Assembly (NCBI GenBank): GCA_964546435.1
Contig: CAZJKJ010000080.1
Coordinates: 1-15,123, forward strand
Origin: CAYNST01 sp964546435
GTDB lineage: Bacteria > Pseudomonadota > Gammaproteobacteria > Pseudomonadales > Cellvibrionaceae
Direction: 5' to 3'
DNA: 15,123 bases
In this document: piece after piece, positions 7,412 to 14,458 of the stretch
Layout: each line of letters starts with the position of its first letter
How positions within the stretch are numbered: position 1 is the first letter of the stretch
Position numbers and translations under genes: made by a program
Notes under the pieces: model-generated
Seen by the model: the letters and a program-made list of their open reading frames with translations, nothing else
What the model was told of the DNA's origin: nothing
Database searches by the model: none

Positions 7412-8194
7412 GTGAAAAGCATTCTCTTCCTGTGTCTCGCACTGGTTGCGAGTTCCGCATTCGCGTCAGAGCGCTCTGAATCTCCAAAGATTTATGGAAG
7501 CCTGTCCACTGACGGCCGACTCATTCTCGTTCCGTATGGCGAGGCGAATGAGTACCTCGCCTATTTTAAAGGTTTCGATAATTTCGCCGATCCGGTCGCC
7601 AGACTGTACCGCAAGGAAAACTCCGGCAACAGTACTGATGCCCATTATTACCGGCTGGTCGGTACCGAAACCATAAACATCCAGAACAAGAAGGGCTCGG
7701 TTCTGGTGCACGGTTCGCTCATTCCCTATATCGAGGTCGTTGATGGGACCGGGGAAAAAACCAAGATGATTTTTCTGGAAAAGGGCGGCGCGTTTGAAGC
7801 CGACAAAGTTGTTGCCCAATATCAGAAATACCAGAATATTGTCCCGAGCTTTGTCGAAGCAAAAAAGGCCGTTGCGGCTGGTCAGGCACGGGTGCAGAAG
7901 TCATGCGGCGGCGCGCTGGCGGTGACCATCAACTGGGATGCATTCGCCGCAAAAGAGAACCGGTCGATACCCGGCATGCTGTTGGGGCATCTCGACGCCC
8001 TGACGCGACTTTGTGAAACAGATGCGGATTACAAGAAGGCAGCTGGCGCAATTAATGAGATTCGTCTTACAACAGACGACACGTCAAGATCCCATGAGGT
8101 GACGGTAACTGGCAACATCATTACGGTTTCGCTGCATGCCGACGCAGTGAATGTTCCCGACACCGCCTATGAAAAATTTCAACAAGCGCTGTAA
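7412..8194 (+). CDS. Exported protein with C-terminal two-cysteine domain, unknown function
   Basis: 260 residues from a GTG at 7412, with AAGGA about 11 bases upstream; no ATG gives a signal peptide in this frame, while GTG opens a textbook one (residues 1-18, cleavage after AFA). The mature part has an unrecognised N-terminal half, rich in beta-prone segments, and a C-terminal half with exactly two cysteines, C165 (in SCGGAL) and C201 (in LCETDADYK). That C-terminal half resembles the whole mature protein encoded by the next gene: both have CG-x-A-L followed by a Trp-Asp, then C-x-x-DADYK, then a threonine-rich strand region. A disulfide in the periplasm or outside the cell is likely. The 38-base gap and strong ribosome site of the next gene indicate one operon. 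Family and role not recognised. Confidence 0.8.
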   Translation: MKSILFLCLALVASSAFASERSESPKIYGSLSTDGRLILVPYGEANEYLAYFKGFDNFADPVARLYRKENSGNSTDAHYYRLVGTETINIQNKKGSVLVHGSLIPYIEVVDGTGEKTKMIFLEKGGAFEADKVVAQYQKYQNIVPSFVEAKKAVAAGQARVQKSCGGALAVTINWDAFAAKENRSIPGMLLGHLDALTRLCETDADYKKAAGAINEIRLTTDDTSRSHEVTVTGNIITVSLHADAVNVPDTAYEKFQQAL

Positions 8195-8232
8195 ATCAAA
8201 CGACAATCCCTGAAACAAAAAAGGAAGATACC

Positions 8233-8718
8233 ATGAAAAAACTGATCACTTTGACGCTCGTCGCTGCATTGGCAGCAACCAATACTTATGCAGGTGTTGC
8301 CGAGACAAAAGCGAAAAACAGTGCAGAGCAGAGTATTGCTGAAGTTGTCACCAAGACCAAAGCGGCCTGCGGCAACGCAGCGTTGGATGTGAACGTCGCC
8401 TGGGATCAGGTAGAAGCAGTCACCCAGAAAAACGCCGAGTTGATTGAAAAGAAAAACTCGAAACCTGCCTACGTGATCGGCGAAGTTGCCAATCGTGCGA
8501 CAGCCGCTCTGGAAGCACTGGAGAAAATCTGTACCGAAGATGCGGATTACAAAGCTGAAATTGCGAAACTGAATAAGGTAGAAGTTACGCCGAAACAAAG
8601 TTATGACGATTACAGCACAAGTTTCGCGCTTCAGGGTGCTGCATTGCAAATCGAAAGCGGATTTTACATGACACGGACTGCGTCCGACTTCATCAAAGAT
8701 ATCAAAGCCGTCTTCTGA
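8233..8718 (+). CDS. Small exported two-cysteine protein, paralogous to the C-terminal domain of the preceding gene
   Basis: 161 residues. ATG with a strong AAGGAAG ribosome site 6 bases upstream. Residues 1-20 are a clean signal peptide ending TYA. The mature protein has only two cysteines, C46 (AACGNAAL) and C100 (KICTEDADYK), at equivalent places to C165 and C201 of the preceding protein, though the segment between them is 18 residues longer and looks helical and Lys/Glu-rich. The shared landmarks CG-x-A-L, the Trp-Asp and C-x-x-DADYK make common origin convincing by eye. Probably a soluble periplasmic or secreted protein with one disulfide. Low-complexity charged helices could suggest binding to a partner, but no function can be assigned. 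Confidence 0.8.
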   Translation: MKKLITLTLVAALAATNTYAGVAETKAKNSAEQSIAEVVTKTKAACGNAALDVNVAWDQVEAVTQKNAELIEKKNSKPAYVIGEVANRATAALEALEKICTEDADYKAEIAKLNKVEVTPKQSYDDYSTSFALQGAALQIESGFYMTRTASDFIKDIKAVF

Positions 8719-8724
8719 TATTAA

Positions 8725-8798
8725 CTCCCGCTCACCTCAGGAGCGGGAGCACAGCCCGAAACTGTTATCCAGTTGGCCGCAATCAGGCCCGGGCTGTG
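8725..8798 (+). terminator. Pair of strong hairpins closing the two-gene operon
   Basis: First hairpin: a perfect 9-bp stem, 8725-8733 with 8741-8749, loop of 7. Second, immediately adjacent: a perfect 9-bp stem, 8750-8758 with 8790-8798, its 31-base loop holding a further 5-bp hairpin (8760-8764 with 8770-8774). No T-run follows, so this is not a canonical intrinsic terminator; it may stop transcription with Rho or protect the 3' end of the upstream mRNA. Confidence 0.5.
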
Positions 8799-8833
8799 AC
8801 TTAATAGCGACTTTCTGCTGACGGAGGTTTGCT

Positions 8834-10333
8834 ATGAAACTATTCACATCGGACACCCTTATCAAAAGCCTGACGTCGCTGCTTATCTGCAGCGGCGTCT
8901 TTCATTCGTCGATCGGTCTGTGTCAGACGATCTCAGAGATTTCCCGCGGTACTTCCGGAGACCTCTACTACTCCTTCTGGAAAGATTCCGGCAATGCCTC
9001 CATCAATATCTTTGATGAGGGTCATTACAGTGCCCAGTGGGATGAAACCACCTACAACTGGATCGGAGGGTTGGGCTGGAGTCCGGGCGGGCACCGGGTA
9101 ATTCAGTATGACGGGGAGTTTCTGCCTGAAGCCGGCGCATCCAATATCAGCGTTTACGGGCATATGCTTGATCCATTCGTCGAATTTTATATCGTCGAAG
9201 GCTGGGTCGTTCACAACCCGGCTAATGTATCCCAGCGGGATTATTTGGGCATTCTCGAATCCGATGGCGCTATTTACGACATATATCGGTACCGTCGCCA
9301 CCAGAATATGGCCATCGGCAGCGAGCTTCTGACGACTTATTACAACGTCCGGCGCGAAGCCAAAACGCCGGGTGCCGTTGCGGGCGTAGTCACGACCGGG
9401 AACCATTTCAATGCCTGGGCCGAGCGGGGTCTGGATATGGGTACCATCGACTTCATGCTGCTCTCCACTGAAAGTTATCAAGGTGCGGGTAGCGCCGATA
9501 TCACCATCAGCGAAGGGCCGACGCCCAATTGTGGCAGCCACGAGGGCATGCCGGTGTGCTGTTCAATTTCCAGCGATGTGGACGGTGACGGCTTCGGTGA
9601 ACAGTATGACGGGGAAGCCTGCGTGGTCGCGGAAGGTTCACTCGGGTGGCATCCGGATAATCCGGCGGATGTTCTGGCGGCAATTAATGCCGGCGCTCAC
9701 GCAGAGGCGATCGCAGTTGATGGCGTCTGGTATGCGCCCAACAAGTACATTAGCGGCGGCGTCACCCGCATAACGCAACATGAAGTAGTCGGCGGTAACG
9801 ACAATGCAGCGTACCAAACTGTTCGGACCGGCGATTTCGATATAACGGTTCCCGTACCTGAAGCGGGGCTTGTATCCATTGACTTTACCTTTGCTGAGTT
9901 TCAGTACAGTGAGGCAGGTCATCGGGCGTTTGATGTCATCATCGAAGGCGAAACCGTTCTCGCCAATATCGACCTTGCCGCAGAAGTCGATTTCCTGACA
10001 TTGTGGAAACCCGAGCCCATCGAAGCGCTGGTTGAAGACGGTGTCTTGAATATCCAGTTGCGCACATCGGATCATTCATCCGCGGGTTCTGTGGACCGCG
10101 GCGCATCGGTCAGCACGGTTGTGGTCACCGCGTTGGATAACGGACAATCGGGGGAGTCAAGCTCGTCCAGTTCTTCAAGTTCTTCAAGTTCTTCAAGTTC
10201 TTCAAGTTCGTCCAGTTCTACAAGTTCTACAAGTTCATCCGGATCGGGTCAGGCCGGCAGCGCAGGCGGTCTGCTACTGTTGCTTATCGGCGGTTTGATG
10301 GCATTCAGGTCAGGCCGCGCCAAGCTCTGTTGA
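8834..10333 (+). CDS. Secreted GH11-like xylanase with malectin-like domain, poly-Ser linker and GlyGly-CTERM-like tail
   Basis: 499 residues; ATG with GGAGG 7 bases upstream. Residues 1 to about 31 are a signal peptide. Residues about 35-228 follow glycoside hydrolase family 11 (endo-beta-1,4-xylanase, retaining): YYSFWKD, the VEFYIVE strand with E117 in the nucleophile position, a DG-x-YDIYRYRR segment, and STESYQGAGSA with E213 in the acid/base position. The spacing of 96 residues fits known GH11 enzymes. It is divergent, but both catalytic glutamates are kept. Residues 242-264 form a small Cys/DVDGDGFG module like those common in Cellvibrio/Saccharophagus enzymes. Residues about 280-436 match a malectin-like (CBM57-type) sugar-binding domain (INAG, FDVIIEG). 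A Ser/Thr linker fills 442-469. The end (GSAGG, then a short Leu-rich membrane stretch and basic residues) resembles GlyGly-CTERM rhombosortase signals. Likely an extracellular, possibly surface-held, xylan-degrading enzyme. Confidence 0.85.
   Translation: MKLFTSDTLIKSLTSLLICSGVFHSSIGLCQTISEISRGTSGDLYYSFWKDSGNASINIFDEGHYSAQWDETTYNWIGGLGWSPGGHRVIQYDGEFLPEAGASNISVYGHMLDPFVEFYIVEGWVVHNPANVSQRDYLGILESDGAIYDIYRYRRHQNMAIGSELLTTYYNVRREAKTPGAVAGVVTTGNHFNAWAERGLDMGTIDFMLLSTESYQGAGSADITISEGPTPNCGSHEGMPVCCSISSDVDGDGFGEQYDGEACVVAEGSLGWHPDNPADVLAAINAGAHAEAIAVDGVWYAPNKYISGGVTRITQHEVVGGNDNAAYQTVRTGDFDITVPVPEAGLVSIDFTFAEFQYSEAGHRAFDVIIEGETVLANIDLAAEVDFLTLWKPEPIEALVEDGVLNIQLRTSDHSSAGSVDRGASVSTVVVTALDNGQSGESSSSSSSSSSSSSSSSSSSSSTSSTSSSGSGQAGSAGGLLLLLIGGLMAFRSGRAKLC
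10160..10240 (+). repeat. Nine tandem 9-bp units encoding the poly-serine linker
   Basis: Nine consecutive in-frame 9-base units of the AGTTCTTCA type; four at 10169-10204 are identical, and the flanking ones vary at one to three positions. They encode Ser/Thr triplets 443-469. Because the unit is a multiple of three, gain or loss of copies by slippage would lengthen or shorten the linker without breaking the frame. Confidence 0.85.
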
Positions 10334-10355
10334 CCGTTCATTACCGCCTCTATTG

Positions 10356-10395
10356 CACCTGAAAACGTGTTTGCAGATAGGCACGTTTTCAGGTG
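10356..10395 (+). terminator. Long hairpin downstream of the xylanase gene
   Basis: A perfect 14-bp stem (10356-10369 with 10382-10395) and a 12-base loop, beginning 23 bases after the stop codon. No T-run follows on either strand, so termination would be non-canonical. The remaining 120 bases before the next promoter candidate show nothing recognisable. Confidence 0.55.
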
Positions 10396-10517
10396 TAACT
10401 GATCTCGAAAAATTCTGATTAATTCTTCGTGTTTCTTTTTCCCCCGCCCGCTTTGCCTGGTGCTTTTCGCCTTGAAAGCGGCTTTAATGGACGGCTAGTT
10501 GGTCGCAATGACCAGAA

Positions 10518-10545
10518 TTGCGCAACATTTTGTTTAACTCATACT
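10518..10545 (+). promoter_or_regulatory. Candidate sigma70-type promoter for the FG-GAP/CBM gene
   Basis: TTGCGC (10518-10523), a 16-base spacer, CATACT (10540-10545). Predicted start near 10552, about 83 bases ahead of the ATG at 10635. Both elements are partial matches, so this is tentative. Confidence 0.35.
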
Positions 10546-10634
10546 CCATTTACACTCATTCAGGTTTCAATTACCCTGCGCGGTCCATCGGCTACTCAGT
10601 GGCTGTGGCTCCTTTTACTGAATGGACTAAGTGA

Positions 10635-12461
10635 ATGAAACTCTTGTCTCCTCGCAACTCGAAACTCCCCATCGCATTTTTATTGACTTCATCATTTACC
10701 CTGCTTGCCGCCGCTGCATCAGCGCAAGTCATTCCCAAGCCGGGTGCTCCTAATAAAGGTTCAGAGTTTGGACTGATGCTGGACCGCTTTGAGCAATACA
10801 CGCTCGTTAGTGCGGAAAGTGAAGGTGATAAAAGCGTCGGGGATTATCTGGGCGCGGTCTGGCTATTTGACGACTCGCGCTTTACGCCCACCCGGATGTA
10901 TCAGTTTTCGCCGGATCCGAATTTTCCTCGGGAAGTGGGCAATAAAATGAACCTGGGCATCGCAGTCGGCATGTCCGAGACGTGGATTGCCATGGGCATC
11001 GGTCGTTGGGCCCATACATTGGATTTTCCGCACTACAAGACGGCTGTGGCGCTGGTGCGCAAAGCCAACGGAAGCTTTCCGTCATGCCCAACCGACAGTC
11101 TGGGCACTCCTGACTGCAGGGGCTTCATAGAACCTCTGTTTTTCGACGACGATCCTGTCGTTAGCAGCTATCGGGCAGATCGGTACAAGTTCAATATCGC
11201 CGTATCGAACCAGCATCTTGTGGTGGGTTTTGCCGGAGCTAAAAATAAAGATACGGGCACTCTTTACGACGATTACGGTCATGTCAAATTGCTCACGTAC
11301 AACTCGACAAGTGCTACGTGGGAGTCCACCGCAACAATCAGCGACTTGTCGCTGGACGTGGGAGTCTCTGTCGCGGTGGATGACAACAAGGCGGTGATCG
11401 CTGCACCCGTGATTAAGGGATACGACGAAGACTCCCTGCCGGTTGCCGATCGACTGGGTGGCCGGGTTGTCACCATGCGCTGGAATTACATCACCAAAAC
11501 CTGGGCCCGAACGGATCTGCTCAACACACAGAATCTGCCATACTTTGCCAATACCCTGGCGATGAGCGGCGACACACTGGTGGTGGGAAGCGGATTTCCC
11601 GGAACGAAATCGGTCACTGACTTCACCTACCCAACCGGTAACCTAAGCTTTTACCGCTACATCAATGATGAGTGGGTATTGGAAGAAACCATTACGACAG
11701 AGCGCGCGCCAGTGCGCGTTGCGGTGCATCATAATTCGGCCCTAATCAGTTTACCCGGCAATGATCTCAGTGGCACTGATAGCCCGGTACAACTGTTTCA
11801 GGGCGTGGAAAATGCAAGCCTTGGCGGGATACTGCGCGACTGGCAAACCTTTGGCGGAGTAAGACGAGCCGCACTCGATCCCTATGCCGATGGAGGCTCC
11901 TGGAATCCGGACGGGGTGGACCTGAGCAACGGTGCAATCAGTGTGGGCTGGCGAGCGGCTTCAGCAAGAGCGTCAGATGCAACGATAAGACCGAACGTGG
12001 GGTTGATCGCTCGTGATTTCTTCGGTGCGTTTTACGAATCTGACTCCGAGTTCACACCGGCAACCGTTTCCACGACTACGACGCCCACAGTCTACGACGA
12101 TGGAGTCGCGCGCCTTGGTAGTATTTACGCGTCATTCAGCGACTACTATCCGAATTTCAATGGTTCTGGATACATGGCACTGAGCAGCGGAAATGCCGAA
12201 TGGTTGGTCACCGTGCCATCCATTGGTACTTACAAAATCTGCATGCGCTACGCCAACGGCATCAGCACCTTGCCCTTGTCGGCCGATTTGGTGATTAACA
12301 GGTTTAATTCAGGGTCCATCTCCGCACCACCCACAGGTGGCTGGGACGTCTGGAGCAACGCTTGCGTATCCAAACACCTGGTTGCCGGGGTGAACCAGAT
12401 CCGGATGCAGGGTGGGTACCCGGTCGCGCCAAATATCGATGGCATCAGTGTCGGAAAATAA
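10635..12461 (+). CDS. Secreted FG-GAP-like beta-propeller protein with C-terminal CBM6/35-like domain
   Basis: 608 residues. The ATG opens a clear signal peptide (1-30, cleavage after ASA); the ribosome site is weak (AAGTGA). Residues about 40-440 contain recurrent strands of the FG-GAP/integrin-alpha type, each with a pattern such as FGLMLD, IAVSNQHLVVG, VAVDDNKAVIAAP and LAMSGDTLVVGSG followed by a G-x-x-x-hydrophobic strand; this suggests a beta-propeller. Residues about 466-608 match CBM6/CBM35 carbohydrate-binding folds: YESDSEFTPA at the start, NGSGYMAL, a MRYANG strand, a GGWDVWSNACV segment, then AGVNQIRMQGG and NIDGISV at the end. No catalytic domain is apparent, so a binding or scaffolding role outside the cell, perhaps next to the xylanase, is inferred. 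Followed by a hairpin at 12475-12494. Confidence 0.8.
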   Translation: MKLLSPRNSKLPIAFLLTSSFTLLAAAASAQVIPKPGAPNKGSEFGLMLDRFEQYTLVSAESEGDKSVGDYLGAVWLFDDSRFTPTRMYQFSPDPNFPREVGNKMNLGIAVGMSETWIAMGIGRWAHTLDFPHYKTAVALVRKANGSFPSCPTDSLGTPDCRGFIEPLFFDDDPVVSSYRADRYKFNIAVSNQHLVVGFAGAKNKDTGTLYDDYGHVKLLTYNSTSATWESTATISDLSLDVGVSVAVDDNKAVIAAPVIKGYDEDSLPVADRLGGRVVTMRWNYITKTWARTDLLNTQNLPYFANTLAMSGDTLVVGSGFPGTKSVTDFTYPTGNLSFYRYINDEWVLEETITTERAPVRVAVHHNSALISLPGNDLSGTDSPVQLFQGVENASLGGILRDWQTFGGVRRAALDPYADGGSWNPDGVDLSNGAISVGWRAASARASDATIRPNVGLIARDFFGAFYESDSEFTPATVSTTTTPTVYDDGVARLGSIYASFSDYYPNFNGSGYMALSSGNAEWLVTVPSIGTYKICMRYANGISTLPLSADLVINRFNSGSISAPPTGGWDVWSNACVSKHLVAGVNQIRMQGGYPVAPNIDGISVGK

Positions 12462-12474
12462 GAAATCACCAATC

Positions 12475-12494
12475 CCCCGGCATTCGTGCCGGGG
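12475..12494 (+). terminator. Hairpin with TTCG tetraloop after the FG-GAP/CBM gene
   Basis: A perfect 8-bp GC-rich stem (12475-12482 with 12487-12494) closed by a TTCG loop, which is unusually stable in RNA. It begins 13 bases after the stop codon. The downstream bases are only moderately T-rich, so termination is likely but not canonical. Confidence 0.65.
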
Positions 12495-12610
12495 TATCTG
12501 CTATTAATCTGTTCACACCGTTCCGTAGCGGGCAACCACAATGAAATATCGCGATAGCCCCACATATCGCGGAGACGTGCGATCACGGCAAAGATGGGCA
12601 AGCATCTGCT

Positions 12611-12670
12611 CCTTCATCCTGTGACCCACCCCTTCATCCTGAGATCCACCCCTTCATCCTGAGATCCACC
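12611..12670. repeat. Three tandem 20-bp repeats
   Basis: Units 12611-12630, 12631-12650 and 12651-12670. The last two are identical (CCTTCATCCTGAGATCCACC); the first differs at two positions. They lie in a stretch without genes and adjoin a related palindrome at 12678-12699. Confidence 0.9.
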
Positions 12671-12677
12671 CGTTGTC

Positions 12678-12699
12678 ATCCTGCGCGCAGTCGCAGGAT
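12678..12699. repeat. REP-like palindrome next to the tandem repeats
   Basis: An 8-bp perfect stem (ATCCTGCG with CGCAGGAT) and 6-base loop. The surrounding TCATCCTGCG...CGCAGGATCC pattern is widespread as an intergenic repeat in proteobacterial genomes. It shares TCATCCTG and ATCCAC with the 20-bp units upstream. Confidence 0.65.
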
Positions 12700-13039
12700 C
12701 CACGGCGTCCCAGTGCGCGCAATGGTAGCCCAGAAAATTTCCTAATCGTCGAAACGGCAGTCACAGGCTGTCTTCAAAACCAAAGAAAGGAGAAAGTTTA
12801 GGACGCGATATCCAGTAGGGCTGGGTGCGACGCAGTTGTTGGTTTTCAGGAAGGGAGGCGAGACAACGCCATTGGACACACAACCGGTCATAAATCTGCG
12901 GATCCGCGCATGGATGCGTTTGTTTCAGCGCTGCACATTAATCGGTGAACGACTAATTGCGTTCTGGCTCTATCGAGTTAAAGAATTCACTATATCGATG
13001 ACCCACTGCAGCTTGAAGGGATCGCCGCACCCGGCAGAA
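12700..13039. other. Intergenic stretch with no convincing gene
   Basis: A possible 100-codon frame (12836-13138, + strand) has no ribosome site, no recognisable motif and a composition unlike the neighbouring genes, so I do not call it. No other promoter, repeat or RNA gene was recognised in this stretch. Confidence 0.6.
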
Positions 13040-13067
13040 CGAAAGTCGAACCGATCTTCGACTTTCG
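13040..13067. repeat. Strong 11-bp inverted repeat (hairpin) ahead of the small exported protein gene
   Basis: Perfect arms 13040-13050 and 13057-13067 (CGAAAGTCGAA and its complement) around a 6-base spacer. It lies about 140 bases before the next start codon. There is no T-run. It could be a leader hairpin, a protein-binding site or part of a decayed mobile element. Confidence 0.6.
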
Positions 13068-13210
13068 GTCTAGATCGTATGAAAACGAAACTCGACCTCC
13101 AGCCAATAGCAGTTCAGACCTGGTTGTTGCAATACTGATTTCCAGTGGTGAAGCGATTGTTTGCGAAGCCATGGAGATGATGTAACACAAAAAATCTAGG
13201 AGAAAAGCTT

Positions 13211-13648
13211 ATGAAGATTCAAAAGATAGTTTCCGCAGCAACAATTTCAGCGGTCTTAGCATTGATCAGTTCAGATCTTTATGCCAAAGAACTGAGAGTT
13301 GAAGTAATAACCGGTGGCGATGATCTGCGAAGCGGGAGTCAATTTAGTTTAAGAATGGAAACGTCCACAGGTACTCGGGTTTTTAGCAATATCAACAGAG
13401 GAGCTGGAATCCCGAATGGCGGTCGGGGAAGCTACATAATCGATGTGCCATACCTGGATACACCGACAGATCTGTTTTCGGTGGAGGTTGTACATCATTC
13501 TGGTAGTTGCTTTGCGTGTAGCTATGATAACTGGAACTTGAGTTCAATCGTTATTAAAACCACGGGGGGGTACCCGCTGGTTTCCGGAGGGCCACATAGA
13601 TTTAAAGGAAGCTCGCCTGTACTTTACATTCCGGTAGTAGAGTTTTAG
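13211..13648 (+). CDS. Small exported protein, unknown function
   Basis: 145 residues. ATG with AGGAG 8 bases upstream. Residues 1-25 are a signal peptide (cleavage after LYA). The mature part is beta-rich, with the opening VEVITGGDDLRSGS, a DNW motif (near residue 105) and HRFKGSSP near the end; I recall an ITGGDDLRGG...DNW...RFTG layout in other secreted bacterial proteins, but cannot name the family. Two cysteines lie three residues apart (CFAC) and could be a redox or metal pair. The gene is clearly more AT-rich (roughly 45% GC by eye) than the exoprotein, xylanase and FG-GAP genes, which may mean later acquisition. Convergent with the response regulator; it stands alone with no partner gene. 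Confidence 0.75.
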   Translation: MKIQKIVSAATISAVLALISSDLYAKELRVEVITGGDDLRSGSQFSLRMETSTGTRVFSNINRGAGIPNGGRGSYIIDVPYLDTPTDLFSVEVVHHSGSCFACSYDNWNLSSIVIKTTGGYPLVSGGPHRFKGSSPVLYIPVVEF

Positions 13649-13656
13649 CAGGGAAA

Positions 13657-13755
13657 TCAGAAGTTGTGCCGTGATCTGGTATTGCGTTCGAGTCTGTAAG
13701 TACCAGATCTGGCACAGAGCGTGAGGTCAGAACGAGATCAAGCTTGAACTTCTGA
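13657..13755. terminator. Nested inverted repeats between convergent genes
   Basis: Outer arms 13657-13665 and 13747-13755 (9 bp, perfect) enclose inner arms: GATCTGGTA at 13673-13681 with 13701-13709 (9 bp) and GTGCC at 13666-13670 with 13711-13715 (5 bp), with a small bulge between. The left arm is therefore nearly continuous for 25 bases. Positioned between the + strand gene ending at 13648 and the - strand gene ending at 13833, it is well placed as a two-way transcription stop, although no T-run is present. Confidence 0.45.
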
Positions 13756-13832
13756 GCGATACGCAGCAATCCTGTTGAAGCTATTTCATTGCGTTCTTCA
13801 TTGGCATGGACGGGGCGCGGGCGAATCCAGGC

Positions 13833-14444
13833 TTACTGGGACAAAGATGATGCAGCCTGGGTTCTGTTTTTTACGTTCAGTGTCTTGAACATGGTAGTAA
13901 CATGGGCCTTTATCGTCGCTTCGGTAAGTTCCAGATGTCTGGCGATTTCCTTATTAGATAACCCTTTGCGAATGAGCAGAAGTATCTCATGCTGTCGCTT
14001 GGTCAGTGTTGGTGTGCCTGTCAACGGTGTCCTGCCGATTGACGGTTCGGTTAGTAGGGTAGGAGGAAGGTACACGCCGCCAGAATCGACAAGCTGGAGC
14101 GCCCGGGAAATGACGTCTCTTCCTTCTCCTTTCCAGATATAGCCCTTCACGCCGATTTCGAAGCAGTGCCGGATCTGTTGAGGTTCTTCCAGGGCTGACA
14201 TGACCACGCAGCGCGCTCCGCCGGATTCTGCGACCACCTGGCTCAACGTTTCAAGTGGGGCACCTCCAGGCATTAAGAAGTCGATGACGATCAAGTCAAA
14301 CCGGATTTCCTGCCGCAAGATACGAAGCGCCGTAATGTAGTCAAAGGCTTCCATAATGCGAGAATCATCAAAAATCTGCTGGAGCACACCTCTCATGCCG
14401 TCTCTGAATAAGGAGTGATCGTCTGAAAGAAGAATTCGTTTCAT
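13833..14444 (-). CDS. NarL/FixJ-type response regulator with LuxR helix-turn-helix
   Basis: 203 residues from the ATG at 14444 (MKRILLSDDH, the usual opening for this family). A TTG at 14462 would add six residues and overlap the kinase stop as TTGA, which is a possible coupled start, but the ATG gives the canonical length. Receiver domain 1-120: acidic pair D8-D9, phospho-acceptor D55 in VIDFLMP, S83 as the conserved Ser/Thr, K105 in YIWKGE. The output domain at about 146-203 is LuxR-type HTH (LTKRQHEILLLIRKGLSNKE, then TIKAHVTTMF). Expected to bind DNA when phosphorylated by the kinase encoded just upstream, 14 bases away. Target genes cannot be read from the sequence; no binding site was identified. 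Confidence 0.9.
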   Translation of the reverse strand: MKRILLSDDHSLFRDGMRGVLQQIFDDSRIMEAFDYITALRILRQEIRFDLIVIDFLMPGGAPLETLSQVVAESGGARCVVMSALEEPQQIRHCFEIGVKGYIWKGEGRDVISRALQLVDSGGVYLPPTLLTEPSIGRTPLTGTPTLTKRQHEILLLIRKGLSNKEIARHLELTEATIKAHVTTMFKTLNVKNRTQAASSLSQ

Positions 14445-14458
14445 TTGCGTGATCCAGC

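Noticed and set aside
12611..12670. CRISPR array
   Set aside because: The three units are directly adjacent with no spacers, so this is a simple tandem repeat.
12836..13138. 100-codon open frame on the + strand
   Set aside because: No ribosome site, no motif, composition unlike a gene, and it runs through the hairpin at 13040-13067.
13602..13832. Open continuation of the response-regulator frame beyond its TAA for about 76 codons
   Set aside because: The regulator already has its full family length at the TAA, there is no ATG in the continuation, and the stretch overlaps the nested repeats and the end of the opposite gene; likely chance.
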